60,693 nt of DNA from Cupriavidus sp. IDO (GCF_000812465.1 NZ_JWMA01000192.1:1-60693); one strand, 5' to 3'. Positions 9,005-17,970 are shown, counted from the first letter of the stretch. Numbers and translations are program-made. The notes: a model not told the origin generated them from the sequence alone.

Positions 9005-9985
9005 TCAAACGGTAAGGATGGACGACCCGGTGGTCTTGCGCGCTTCCAGATCGCGGTGAGCCTGCACAGCGTCCTGCAGAGGATAGCGCTGATTGATCTC
9101 GATCCTGATCCGGCCGGCGGCGACGTGACCGAACAACTCACTGGCCAGCGCGCTGCGCTCGGCAGGTTCTGCAATGTAGTCGGCCAGCGCCGGGCGGGTT
9201 AGGTACGGCGAGCCTTTGGTTGCCAGGATCTGGGGATTGAAAAGGGGGAACGGACCCGAGGCGGTGCCCAGGCACACCATCAGGCCGCGCCGTTTGACCG
9301 AGTCAAGCGAGGCATCGAAGGTGTCCTTGCCGACGCTGTCGAATACGACATTGACGCCAACGCCGTCCGTCAGTTCGCGCACGCGCCTGGCCACGTCTTC
9401 ATGGCTGTAATTGATGACATCATCGCAACCGTGCGCACGCGCGACTTCAGCCTTCGCTTCGCTCGATACAGTACCGATCACCCTCAGGCCGAGCAGCCGG
9501 GCCCACTGGGAAACGATCAGGCCCACGCCGCCCGCGGCGGCGTGCAGGAGTATGGTGTCGCCCGCCTTGAAATCGTAAATGCGGCGCATCAGGTAGGCTG
9601 AGGTAAGCCCCCGCATCGTCATGGCAGCCGCCGTCTCGCAGGAGATGTCGTCGGGCAGCCGGATCAGTGGAGCAGCCGGCACAATGCGTTCGGTGCTGTA
9701 TGCACCGAGAGTGTTGAGGAAGCCGGTGTAGGTGACGCGATCACCGACGGAAACATTCTCCACGCCGTGGCCAACGGCCTCCACCACGCCAGAGCCTTCT
9801 ACACCCATGCCGGCGGGCAGCGGCATGGGGTAGAGGCCCGAGCGGAAGTAGGTGTCGGCGAAGTTCAGTCCGACTGCTTCGTGCCGCAGTCTCACATGGC
9901 CCGGGCCGGGGTGGCCGACTTCAACCTTTTCCCAGCGGAGGACTTCGGGTCCACCGGTTTCATGAATGCGAATGGCGTGGGACAT
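9005..9985 (-). CDS. NADPH:quinone oxidoreductase (zeta-crystallin-like MDR)
   Basis: A zinc-free medium-chain reductase of 326 residues. Its start HAIRIHETGGPEVLRWEKVE and the segment VGLNFADTYFRSGLYP are characteristic of the QOR branch. HAAAGGVGLIVSQWARLLG is the NADPH-binding motif, and VFDSVGKDTFDASLD follows as in family members. The enzymes reduce quinones or enals by one or two electrons. It is the first gene of the leftward group; the dioxygenase gene starts 10 bp after its stop. The 183-bp gap to the divergent AraC gene must contain the promoters of both. Its role in the pathway (reduction of an unsaturated product) is inferred. Confidence 0.9.
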   Translation of the reverse strand: MSHAIRIHETGGPEVLRWEKVEVGHPGPGHVRLRHEAVGLNFADTYFRSGLYPMPLPAGMGVEGSGVVEAVGHGVENVSVGDRVTYTGFLNTLGAYSTERIVPAAPLIRLPDDISCETAAAMTMRGLTSAYLMRRIYDFKAGDTILLHAAAGGVGLIVSQWARLLGLRVIGTVSSEAKAEVARAHGCDDVINYSHEDVARRVRELTDGVGVNVVFDSVGKDTFDASLDSVKRRGLMVCLGTASGPFPLFNPQILATKGSPYLTRPALADYIAEPAERSALASELFGHVAAGRIRIEINQRYPLQDAVQAHRDLEARKTTGSSILTV

Positions 9986-10115
9986 CTCTTTCTCCGGTTC
10001 GGGTTCGCGTTGCTCCTGTGCGTTCGCCGTTGTCGATCCGCCCTTCCCGAAGGCAGTCCTGATCGAAAGCGCTCACAAGGTGCCAGCAAGTATTGGAGAA
10101 GGAGTCTTTGCCTCG

Positions 10116-10144
10116 TTGACATCCTGGGGCAGGCACTTTACATT
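10116..10144 (+). promoter_or_regulatory. Sigma-70 promoter of the second araC-type gene
   Basis: TTGACA (10116-10121), a 17-bp spacer and TACATT (10139-10144) make a near-consensus promoter reading towards the araC-type gene, with transcription expected near 10151 and an 18-nt leader. The regulator gene is therefore probably transcribed constitutively. Confidence 0.7.
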
Positions 10145-10168
10145 TTGGGGCACCTCGGGGAACTCCTT

Positions 10169-11170
10169 ATGTCGACACTGCTGCAACACGCAAGCCTGAC
10201 AAACTTCGTCGAAGTGGCGCGCAAGGCAGGCCTGAATCCCTATCAGCAACTCCGGCAAGCGGGCATCAGCCCGGCGGTCCTGGTGGACCCTGAAATCCGG
10301 GTCCCGACGAAGTCAGTCATGCAATTGCTGGAGGATTCGGCGCGGCTCGCTGGTTGGGACGACTTTGGTCTTCGCGTGGCAGAGGCCCGGCACCTGACCA
10401 GCTTCGGGCCACTGGCCATCGTCATGCGCGAAGAGGCCACGCTTCGCAAGGCGCTTGAAGCGATGGCGCGCTATATCCACTTGCTGAACGAAGCGCTGGA
10501 CCTGCACCTGGAGGAAGTGGGCGACATCGCGGCCCTCAGGCTTGAATTCCTGGTGAGCAACCGCGGCTCCATGCGGCAATCCACGGAACTCGTCATTTGC
10601 CTGTTGTTCCGGCTGTTCAAGCTGCTTTCGGCTGCGGCATGGAAACCTCGCAGCGTTTGTTTTACGCACAGCGCGCCAGCCAGCCTTGCCACGCATCGGC
10701 GCCTGTTCGGCGTGCCGGTCCGGTTCGGGCAGGACTTCGATGGCATTGTGTTGTCCGCCGCGGATCTGGACGTGCCCAGCCCTGCCTATGATCCGGCGCT
10801 GGCCCGGCATGCGCGGGAATTCCTGGACGCCAAGCTGGCACAGTCGGATGCGACCATGCCGGACAAAGTCAGGAAACTGGTATTCGCCCTGCTGCCAACC
10901 GGAGAGTGTGGGGTCGAACGGGTGGCCCAGCAACTCGGTGTCGACCGGAAAACGGTGCATCGCCATCTGGCTGGTTATGGGCAGAACTACTCGTCCATCG
11001 TTGATGAGGTCAGGGTTGACCTGGTTTCGAGGTATGTCAGGAATAGCGAGCGGGCGTTGTCGGAGATAGCGATCTTGTTGGGCTTCTCGTCGCTCAGCGC
11101 TTTTTCGAGATGGTTCTCCAAACGCTTCTGCTGCAGCGTATCAAGCTGGCGCAATAAGCAATCGGGCTGA
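10169..11170 (+). CDS. AraC-family transcriptional regulator with arabinose-binding-like N-terminal domain
   Basis: A 333-residue paralogue of the AraC protein at 5227-6273. The start is ATG 10169; the upstream GGGG is a weak ribosome binding site, but the sequence MSTLLQHASLTNFVEVARKAGLNP is the standard N-terminus of this branch. The sensor domain occupies about residues 1-200. The DNA-binding domain has the helices VERVAQQLGVDRKTVHRHL and LGFSSLSAFSRWFSKRF. The gene is divergent from the quinone oxidoreductase/dioxygenase group and has its own near-consensus promoter. One of the two paralogues may act on the rightward group and the other on the leftward group; this is inference. Confidence 0.92.
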   Translation: MSTLLQHASLTNFVEVARKAGLNPYQQLRQAGISPAVLVDPEIRVPTKSVMQLLEDSARLAGWDDFGLRVAEARHLTSFGPLAIVMREEATLRKALEAMARYIHLLNEALDLHLEEVGDIAALRLEFLVSNRGSMRQSTELVICLLFRLFKLLSAAAWKPRSVCFTHSAPASLATHRRLFGVPVRFGQDFDGIVLSAADLDVPSPAYDPALARHAREFLDAKLAQSDATMPDKVRKLVFALLPTGECGVERVAQQLGVDRKTVHRHLAGYGQNYSSIVDEVRVDLVSRYVRNSERALSEIAILLGFSSLSAFSRWFSKRFCCSVSSWRNKQSG

Positions 11171-11280
11171 AGCGAGCGCAGCCTCGTCGGGCGGGCGTAA
11201 TCGATCGTCGCCCGGCAGGCGTAGACTGGCAATCCCGGCCTGCCGGGACCGCGCCCCCCAACAAGAAAAAGGATCCGTTC

Positions 11281-11691
11281 ATGGCCCGTATCCGCATCAC
11301 CGCCGGCGGCTTTACCTTCGTCACCGAGACCCATCCCGACGCCCCGAAGACCGTTGCCGCCTTTCTCAAGCTGCTGCCCTACCGCGAAAAGCTGATCCAC
11401 GTGCGCTGGAGCGGCGAGGGCTGCTGGATTCCGCTTGGCGAATTCGAGCTGGGCGTGGAGTTCGAGAACCATACTAGCCACCCTTCGGTCGGTGACATCC
11501 TGTTCTACCCGGGCGGCTACAGCGAGACCGAGATCATCCTGGCCTACGGCAGTTGCTGCTTTGCCAGCAAGGTCGGCCAGCTTGCCGGCAATCATTTCCT
11601 GACCATCGTCGAAGGCAAGGAGAACCTGCGCGCACTCGGTACCAAGGTGCTGTGGGAAGGCGCGCAGGACGTGGTGTTCGAGCTGGAGTGA
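11281..11691 (+). CDS. DUF3830 family protein (cyclophilin-like fold)
   Basis: A 136-residue protein matching the DUF3830 pattern: ARIRITAGGFTFVTETHPDAP at the start, then VRWSGEGCWIPLG, a DILFYPGGYSETEIILAYG segment and a final VLWEGAQDVVFELE. The family is predicted to have a cyclophilin-like beta-barrel and is often found beside amidohydrolases and Bug-type transport genes, with no established reaction. The gene stands alone on the plus strand, 110 bp after the AraC gene. A short CCCGGC/GCCGGG hairpin (11234-11247) lies just before it, so its transcription may be independent. Confidence 0.85.
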   Translation: MARIRITAGGFTFVTETHPDAPKTVAAFLKLLPYREKLIHVRWSGEGCWIPLGEFELGVEFENHTSHPSVGDILFYPGGYSETEIILAYGSCCFASKVGQLAGNHFLTIVEGKENLRALGTKVLWEGAQDVVFELE

Positions 11692-11769
11692 CCCACACGT
11701 CTCCACCCGGAGACGGCTCACGCGCTGGCCGCACTGCGGCGCCACCCCCTACCCACCCCTCGCCCGCTG

Positions 11770-12175
11770 ATGTCGCGCGAGTCGCTGTTGGCCCGCCTGA
11801 CCGAGGCCCGGCGCCAGCGTTGCCTGGTCATCCAGGGGCCAGCGGGCAGCGGCAAGGCCAGTACGCTGGATTTCGATGTGGCCTGGCTCTCGCTCGCCCC
11901 CGAAGACAACAACCTGGCGTGCTTTTTCAACGGCATGGTGGCCAGCCTGGCGACGGTCGACGAAGCGATCGTGCACGACGCCTGGCTCCTGATGGGACGC
12001 GACGGCGACCAGTCCGCCGTCGAGCACTGCGTCATCACGCTGGTGCGCGCGATTGCGGCCCGCAAACGCGAACTGATGCTGATGCTGGACGATGTCCACC
12101 ATCTCGACGACCCCGCATCCTGCTTGCCCTGCGCTGGTTGCTGGACTACGCACCGCCGCAACTCCAAGTGGTGCA
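11770..12175 (+). pseudogene. Frameshifted N-terminal ATPase fragment of a MalT/LuxR-type regulator
   Basis: One frame from 11770 encodes RLTEARRQRCLVIQGPAGSGKAS (a Walker A loop) and LMLMLDDVHHLDDP (a Walker B strand), as in MalT-like LuxR regulators. At about 12110-12117 the homology moves to another frame, which continues as ILLALRWLLDYAPPQLQVV, the expected next helix. A one-base indel explains this. The sensor and LuxR DNA-binding domains that should follow (several hundred residues) are absent, so this is a truncated and frameshifted remnant. Confidence 0.65.
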
Positions 12176-12229
12176 GCGGCTCGAAGCCGCGGGCGCGCGC
12201 AGTCATGGCGAGTTCGGTGACCTGATCCT

Positions 12230-12396
12230 GTCATCCCGTACGCGCCAGCGGGTCTATGTCGATGGCGACGTAGACGCCGGCATCGTTTCGCTCGGACCGG
12301 CCGGCGGCTTCTCGGACGCCATCGCTCCCGCGGCCGACATCGTTGCCGGCCTGATGCGCGAAGCCACGCAGGCGGCCTGCGCGTTCACGCGGACCT
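12230..12396 (+). pseudogene. Possible C-terminal remnant of a nitronate monooxygenase
   Basis: In the same frame as the end of the preceding fragment, the text VYVDGDVDAGIVSLGPAGGF followed by a helix with VAGLMREATQAA resembles the last 40 residues of nitronate monooxygenases (GDVxxGxxSxGQ..., then a final amphipathic helix). The rest of such a gene is missing, and the frame runs on into the convergent RND gene. I read it as a second decayed gene joined to the regulator fragment; the match is from memory and short. Confidence 0.35.
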
Positions 12397-15300
12397 TCAG
12401 CCCGCCAGCGCCGCCACGCCCGCTTCCGGTCGCCTGACGCGGAACCACGCCGCATACAGCGCCGGCAGGAACAGCAGCGTCAGCACGGTCGCGACGATCA
12501 GGCCACCCATGATGGCCACCGCCATCGGCCCCCAGAACAGCGAGCGCGACAGCGGGATCATCGCCAGCACCGCCGCGGCGGCGGTCAGGACGATCGGGCG
12601 GAAACGCCGTACCGCTGCCTCGACGATGGCGTTCCATACCGGCACGCCGACCTTGACGTCCTGCTCGATCTGGTCGACCAGGATCACCGAGTTACGGATG
12701 ATCATGCCCAGTAGCGCGGTAATGCCAAGCTGTGCCACGAAGCCCATCGGCGCGCGCAGCAACAGCAGTGTCGCGGCCGCCCCGATCAGGCCGAGCGGGC
12801 CGGTCAGGAACACCATCAGCGTGCGCGAGAAGCTGTGCAGCTGGAGCATCAGCAGCGTGAAGATCAGGAAGATGCAAAGCGGCAACTGCGCCGCGATCGA
12901 TGCCCCGGCCTTGCCGCTTTCCTCTTCCGCGCCGGCCACGGTGATGCGGTAGCCCGGCGGCAGCTGTGCGCGCAGCTTGTCGAGCAGCGGATTGATCTGC
13001 GCCGTCACGGTCGGCCCCTGGATGCCATCGACCACGTCGGCCTGCACGGTCACGCCGAAATCGCGGTTCTCGCGCCAGATCACGCCCGGCTCGGACTTCA
13101 GCGTGACGTGCGCAACTTGCGTCAGCGGCACCACGCGGCCATTGCTGGTCGGCACCAGCATATTGTTGATGTCCGACATCGCATCGCGCTCATTGCGCGG
13201 CGTGCGCATCATGATGTCGATCAGCTTGTCGCCGTCGCGATACTGGCCCACCGGTATGCCGGTCAGCACGGTCTGCGTCACGCGCGCGATGGCGCTCGTG
13301 GTCACGCCCAGCGCACGCGCCTTGTCCTGGTCGATTTCCAGGCGCAGCATCTTGACGTTCTCATTCCAGTTGTCGTTCACGCCCACGGTGTTGGGATTGG
13401 CGGTCATCACCGCCCTGACCTGGTCGGCCAGCCTGCGCACGCCCGCCGCATCCGGCCCGATCACCCGGAACTGCACCGGATACGCCACCGGCGGCCCGTT
13501 CGGCAGCAGCTTGACGCGGCCGCGCAATTGCGGGAACTCGGTGTTCAGCACCTGGATCACGCGCTTGCGCAGCGCATCGCGCGCCTCGGTGCTGACCGGC
13601 ATCACGATCACCTGCGCCACGTTGCTCTGCGGGAAGATCTGGTCCAGCGGCAGGTAGAAGCGCGGCGCGCCGGTGCCGACGAAGGTGGTCAGGCTCTGCA
13701 CGTCACGATCCTTGCGCATGGCGGCCTCGAAGCGTTTCGCCTCGGTCTCCATCTGGGCGAAGCTGGTGCCTTCCGGCATCCACAATTCCACCATCAGCTC
13801 GGGCCGGCTGGAATCCGGGAAGAACTGCTTCTCGACGAACTTGAAGGCATAGATGCCCAGCGCGAACGTCACCAGCGTGATGGCGATGACGGTCTTGCGC
13901 CAGGTCACGCACCAGTCCACCAGCTGGCGGAAGCGCGCGTAGAACGGCGTGTCGAACACCTCGTGGTGCGCGCCGGCGCCGGCCGGGCGGCTCTTGAGCA
14001 GCAGGTACCCCAGGTACGGCGTGAAATAGACCGCGGCCAGCCATGACAGCACCAGTGCCAGCGCGGTCACGGCGAAGATCGCGAAGGTGTATTCGCCCAC
14101 CGTTGACCGCGCCAGTCCTACCGGCAGGAAGCCGGCCGCCGTGATCAGCGTGCCGGTCAGCATCGGCATCGCAGTCGACGTATAGGCAAAGGTGGCGGCC
14201 TCCATCTTGGAGAAGCCCTCTTCGAGCTTGCGCACCATCATCTCCACGGCAATAATCGCGTCGTCGACCAGCAGGCCCAGCGCCACGATCAGCGCGCCCA
14301 GCGAGATCTTGTGCAGGCCGATGCCGAAGATGTTCATGAAGAGGAAGGTCACCGCCAGCACCAGCGGGATGGTCAGCGCCACCACCAGCCCGGGGCGCGC
14401 ATCCAGCCGCAGCGGCCTGGTGTGCAGGCCCAGCGAGAGGAAGCTGACGGCAAGCACGATCACCACCGCCTCGATCAGCACGTGCACGAACTCGCCGACC
14501 GAACGCTGGACCGCCTGCGGCTGGTCCTGCACCTGGTCCATCTCGATGCCTACCGGCAACTGGCCGCGCAGGCCATCGAACGCGGCGCGCAGGTTCTTGC
14601 CGAGCGCGATGATGTCGCCGCCCTTCTCCATCGAGATGCCGAGCCCGATCACGTCCTTGCCGTTGTAGCGCATGCGGCTTTGCGGCGGATCGATATAGCC
14701 CCGGTAGACGTGGGCGATGTCGCCCAGCCGGATATTGGCGATGCCGTTGGGCCCGCGCAGCACCAGGTTCTCCAGGTCCTTCACGTCACCGAACTGGCCG
14801 GAGAGGCGCACCTGCAGGTTGTCGGTGGGCGTGACCAGCACGCCGCTGCCGGTCAGGTTGTTCTGCTGGCTGATCTGGTCGGCAATGGCATTGATGTCGA
14901 GCCCGAGCTGGGCAAAGCGCGCCTGGTTGAACTCGATGTAGATCTTCTCGTCCTGCAGCCCGAGCAGCGACACCTTGGCCACCGACGGCACGCGCAGCAG
15001 CTGCTGGCGCACCAGGTCGGCGTATTCGCGCAGCTCCTTGTAGTTGAAGCCATCGGCGGACAGCGCATAGATCGTCCCGTACACATCGCCGAACTCGTCA
15101 TTGAAGAACGGGCCGCGCACGCCTTGCGGCAGCGTCGGGGCGATATCGCCGATCTTCTTGCGCACGGTGTACCAGATCTGCGGCGTTTCCTTCGCCGGCG
15201 AGGTGTCCTTGAGCTGGAAGATGACGGTGGTCTCGCCCGGCTTGGAGAAGCTGCGGATCTTGTCGGCATACGGCACTTCCTGCAGTTGCCGCTCGATCTT

Positions 15301-15510
15301 GTCGGTCACCTGCACCGCGATCTGCTCGGCGGTGGCGCCCGGCCAGAACGCCTGCACCACCATCACGCGGAAGGTGAACGGCGGGTCCTCGTCCTGCCCG
15401 AGCTGGAAAAAAGCCAGCAGGCCGCCGAGCAGCAGTACCACCAGCAGATAACGGGTCAGCGGCTGGTGCTCGAGCGCCCAGCGCGAAAGGTTGAAACGCG
15501 AATGATCCAT
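12397..15510 (-). CDS. RND efflux pump inner-membrane permease (AcrB/HAE-1 type)
   Basis: A 1037-residue RND transporter, the usual length. It starts HSRFNLSRWALEHQPLTRYL and the first transmembrane helix follows, then the periplasmic porter domain beginning GQDEDPPFTFRVMVVQAFWPG. The core helices include GLLVDDAIIAVEMMVRK, with the paired Asp residues that carry protons in TM4, and the second half repeats the layout (SFSRTLMVFLTGPLGLIGA). Such pumps expel drugs, solvents or biocides in exchange for protons. It begins 10 bp after the adaptor gene stop on the same strand, a typical two-gene operon; no outer-membrane factor gene is adjacent, so it must use one encoded elsewhere. Confidence 0.95.
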   Translation of the reverse strand: MDHSRFNLSRWALEHQPLTRYLLVVLLLGGLLAFFQLGQDEDPPFTFRVMVVQAFWPGATAEQIAVQVTDKIERQLQEVPYADKIRSFSKPGETTVIFQLKDTSPAKETPQIWYTVRKKIGDIAPTLPQGVRGPFFNDEFGDVYGTIYALSADGFNYKELREYADLVRQQLLRVPSVAKVSLLGLQDEKIYIEFNQARFAQLGLDINAIADQISQQNNLTGSGVLVTPTDNLQVRLSGQFGDVKDLENLVLRGPNGIANIRLGDIAHVYRGYIDPPQSRMRYNGKDVIGLGISMEKGGDIIALGKNLRAAFDGLRGQLPVGIEMDQVQDQPQAVQRSVGEFVHVLIEAVVIVLAVSFLSLGLHTRPLRLDARPGLVVALTIPLVLAVTFLFMNIFGIGLHKISLGALIVALGLLVDDAIIAVEMMVRKLEEGFSKMEAATFAYTSTAMPMLTGTLITAAGFLPVGLARSTVGEYTFAIFAVTALALVLSWLAAVYFTPYLGYLLLKSRPAGAGAHHEVFDTPFYARFRQLVDWCVTWRKTVIAITLVTFALGIYAFKFVEKQFFPDSSRPELMVELWMPEGTSFAQMETEAKRFEAAMRKDRDVQSLTTFVGTGAPRFYLPLDQIFPQSNVAQVIVMPVSTEARDALRKRVIQVLNTEFPQLRGRVKLLPNGPPVAYPVQFRVIGPDAAGVRRLADQVRAVMTANPNTVGVNDNWNENVKMLRLEIDQDKARALGVTTSAIARVTQTVLTGIPVGQYRDGDKLIDIMMRTPRNERDAMSDINNMLVPTSNGRVVPLTQVAHVTLKSEPGVIWRENRDFGVTVQADVVDGIQGPTVTAQINPLLDKLRAQLPPGYRITVAGAEEESGKAGASIAAQLPLCIFLIFTLLMLQLHSFSRTLMVFLTGPLGLIGAAATLLLLRAPMGFVAQLGITALLGMIIRNSVILVDQIEQDVKVGVPVWNAIVEAAVRRFRPIVLTAAAAVLAMIPLSRSLFWGPMAVAIMGGLIVATVLTLLFLPALYAAWFRVRRPEAGVAALAG

Positions 15511-15520
15511 GCGGCCGCCC

Positions 15521-16723
15521 TCAGCCCTGCTTCGGGTTGGCGGCGGCTGGCGCCGCGCCCGGCGACGATCCTGGCGCCACCATCTGCATCGGCTTTACTT
15601 TCTGCCCCGGCTTGAGGAGATGAACCCCCGCCGTCACAATGGTCTGTCCGGGCGCCAGGCCCTGGCGCACCTCGACCTCGTTGCCGACCGGGTCGCCCAG
15701 CGTGACCTGTACCGGCTTCACCGTTCCTGCGGCCGGATCGTAGATCCAGACCTGGTTGCGGCCCTGCTCCTGCAGCAGCGCGGTCAGCGGCACGCGGATC
15801 GCCGGCGTGGCGCCGGTCCGCACGAAAGTCACCACCGCCGTCATGCCCAGCTTGAGATCCGCGGGCGGGTTGGGAATCGAGACGCGGGTGGCGTAGGTGC
15901 GGGTCACGGGGTCGGCCGCTGCCGAGATCTCGCGCACGCGGCCCGGCAGCGCGCGATCGGGCTCGGCCCAGGTGCGGATAGTGACATCGGTGATGCCGCG
16001 CAGCAGGTCGACCTGGTCTTCGGGCAAGCCGATCGCGACTTCCTTCTCCGCCGTCTGGGCGACGCGGATCACCGGCTGGCCGGGTGTCACCACCTGGCCG
16101 ACTTCGGCGTCTACCGCCGTGACCACGCCGTCGGCATCCGCGTTGAGCACGCTGTAGCCGGTCTGGTTGGACTGGTTGCGCAAGCCGGCCTCCGCCTGCT
16201 TCAGGCGCGACTCGGCGGCATCGTAGGTGGCCTGCCGGCGATGCTGCTCGGCGGCGCTGATAAAGCCCTTGGCAAACAGCTCGTTGTAGCGCTTGAGGTC
16301 CGAGGCGGCGAGATCGCGGTCAGTGCGCGCGGCGTCGTACTGGGCGCGCGAGCCCGCCTCTGCCAGCGACAGGTCGGTCGCGTCCAGCCGGGCCAGCGGC
16401 TGGCCCTTGCGCACCACCGCGCCCACGTCCACCAGGCGGGCCGAGATCTTCCCGCTGACCCGGAAGCCGAGCCGAGATTCCACCCGGGGACGCACATCGC
16501 CCGAGAATTCAAAGGCAGTCTTGCCGGTGTGCTGGCTCAGTTGCAGCAGCCGGACCGGCCGGACTTCAGGCGCCGGCCCGGCCTTCTTGCCGCAGCCGGC
16601 CAGGGTGAGCGCTGCGGCGAGCAGCAGTACGGCGCCGCCCCGGGAAAGCCCGCGCAGCAAGGGATTCGTAACAGTCGGGATATCTGCGGCCGCAACTTCC
16701 GGCACTTGGCAAAGCACTGGCAT
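15521..16723 (-). CDS. RND efflux periplasmic adaptor (membrane fusion lipoprotein)
   Basis: A 400-residue HlyD/AcrA-type adaptor. A lipobox LTLAGC after a hydrophobic stretch predicts a lipoprotein anchored in the inner membrane. The barrel-sandwich segments read SGKISARLVDVGAVVRKGQPLARLD and DADGVVTAVDAEVGQVVTPG, flanking an alpha-hairpin (residues about 110-180). The C-terminal beta-barrel and membrane-proximal domains end with a Pro/Ala-rich tail. The start is uncertain: ATG 16723 gives a long n-region, and no strong ribosome binding site is seen; a TTG just before LLRGLSRGG is an alternative. It is first in the RND operon and divergent from the hpnD-like gene. Confidence 0.92.
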   Translation of the reverse strand: MPVLCQVPEVAAADIPTVTNPLLRGLSRGGAVLLLAAALTLAGCGKKAGPAPEVRPVRLLQLSQHTGKTAFEFSGDVRPRVESRLGFRVSGKISARLVDVGAVVRKGQPLARLDATDLSLAEAGSRAQYDAARTDRDLAASDLKRYNELFAKGFISAAEQHRRQATYDAAESRLKQAEAGLRNQSNQTGYSVLNADADGVVTAVDAEVGQVVTPGQPVIRVAQTAEKEVAIGLPEDQVDLLRGITDVTIRTWAEPDRALPGRVREISAAADPVTRTYATRVSIPNPPADLKLGMTAVVTFVRTGATPAIRVPLTALLQEQGRNQVWIYDPAAGTVKPVQVTLGDPVGNEVEVRQGLAPGQTIVTAGVHLLKPGQKVKPMQMVAPGSSPGAAPAAANPKQG

Positions 16724-16849
16724 GGGTGAGCTACAAGTCGGATGGAACAGCAGGCGTGGCGAACCAGGCACTTGCGGGCGTATGGCGGCAGCTATATCGG
16801 ACCGCTGCGGTCGGCAAGGATGGCGGCAATTGCGGGGCGCCGCCAGTTA

Positions 16850-16869
16850 ATAACTAGCCGGTCAGTAAT
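16850..16869. promoter_or_regulatory. Palindrome resembling a TetR-family operator
   Basis: The sequence TAACTAGCCGGTCAGTAAT is an imperfect palindrome centred on CCGG (core ACTagCCGGtcAGT, 16853-16866). Dyads around ACCGGT or CCGG are common for TetR repressors of RND pumps. It lies in the 336-bp divergent gap 16724-17059. A possible -10 for the pump operon (TATAGC, 16796-16791, minus strand) and a TAAAAT element before hpnD (16970-16975) are the only other signals I see there. No regulator gene is adjacent. Confidence 0.4.
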
Positions 16870-17059
16870 ATAGCGATCGACCATGGGTGCGTCAAACGCC
16901 GGACGACGAAACGCCCGGAATCGCAACCGAAGAATCATTCAGTCGGGGCGAGCCGTGGGTGGGTGTGGTTAAAATGCGGCTCGCATGCGCCGCAGGACGC
17001 CCTGCCTTTTCCTTCGCGGACGCACTGCACTTTCCTCACATCATCGATCCGAGACTGGC

Positions 17060-17896
17060 GTGACGCCCGATCAGTATTGCCAAGAGAAAGTCGCCCAGAG
17101 CGGCTCCAGCTTCTATTACAGCTTCCTGTTCCTGCCGGCCGAACGCCGTCGCGCCATCACCGCGCTCTACGCCTGGTGCCGCGAGGTGGACGATGTGGTC
17201 GACGACACCCATGACCCCGGCCTGGCCCACCAGCAACTGGACTGGTGGCGCGGCGAGCTGCGCCGCCTGTACGAAGGCGAACCGACCCATCCGGTCACCA
17301 GGGCCCTGCAGCCGCACGTGAAGGCCGCCGGCCTGCCCCAGGCCGAAATGGCCGAAGTGCTGGAAGGCATGGAGATGGACCTGACGCAGTCTCGCTACCT
17401 CGACGAAGCTGGCCTGAACCGCTACTGCCATTGCGTGGCGGGCGTGGTGGGCACGCTCAGCGCACGGCTGTTCGGCTACACCGACCCGCGCACGCTGGTA
17501 TTTGCCGAGAAGCTCGGCCAGTCGCTGCAACTGGTCAACATCCTGCGCGACGTGGGCGAGGATGCCCGGCGCGGGCGCATCTACCTGCCGGTGGACACGC
17601 TGCAGCGCTTCCAGGTGCCGGCCTCGGAGATTCTCCAGGGCAAGCATTCGGAGCGTTTCGTCGCACTGATGAAGTACCACGCCGACCGCGCGCGCGCCCT
17701 CTACCGGGAGGCGCTGGAACTGCTGCCTCGGCAGGATCGCCGCGCGCAGCGCGCCGGGCTGCTGATGGGCGCCATCTACCACGCCCTGCTCGACGAGATC
17801 GAGGCCAGCCAGTTCCAGGTGCTGAACCAGCGCATCTCTCTGACGCCGCTGCGCAAGCTGTGGATTGCCTGGAAGACCTGGATGCGGAACGGGTAA
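17060..17896 (+). CDS. hpnD: Squalene/phytoene synthase family, presqualene diphosphate synthase HpnD-like
   Basis: A head-to-head prenyl synthase of 278 residues from the GTG at 17060; an upstream in-frame ATG would add a basic, non-conserved extension. Both Asp-rich motifs that bind Mg-diphosphate are present: DDVVDD after YAWCREV, and NILRDVGED. YYSFLFLPAERRRAITALYAWCR is the family's first helix pair. HpnD joins two farnesyl diphosphates to presqualene diphosphate on the way to squalene and hopanoids. The partner genes hpnC and hpnE are not adjacent, so this is a scattered locus. Phytoene synthase is the main alternative, but the sequence reads closer to HpnD. Confidence 0.85.
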   Translation: MTPDQYCQEKVAQSGSSFYYSFLFLPAERRRAITALYAWCREVDDVVDDTHDPGLAHQQLDWWRGELRRLYEGEPTHPVTRALQPHVKAAGLPQAEMAEVLEGMEMDLTQSRYLDEAGLNRYCHCVAGVVGTLSARLFGYTDPRTLVFAEKLGQSLQLVNILRDVGEDARRGRIYLPVDTLQRFQVPASEILQGKHSERFVALMKYHADRARALYREALELLPRQDRRAQRAGLLMGAIYHALLDEIEASQFQVLNQRISLTPLRKLWIAWKTWMRNG

Positions 17897-17970
17897 AAGA
17901 GGAATAAGCGAGCCGGGCTGCGGATACCATGTCACCCTTCCGCTGATTCACCAGACGCCGTATTGCAGCC

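Noticed and set aside
12835..15615. Open frames of about 400 codons opposite the RND pump gene
   Set aside because: His/Arg/Gln-rich complement of the pump gene without any domain.
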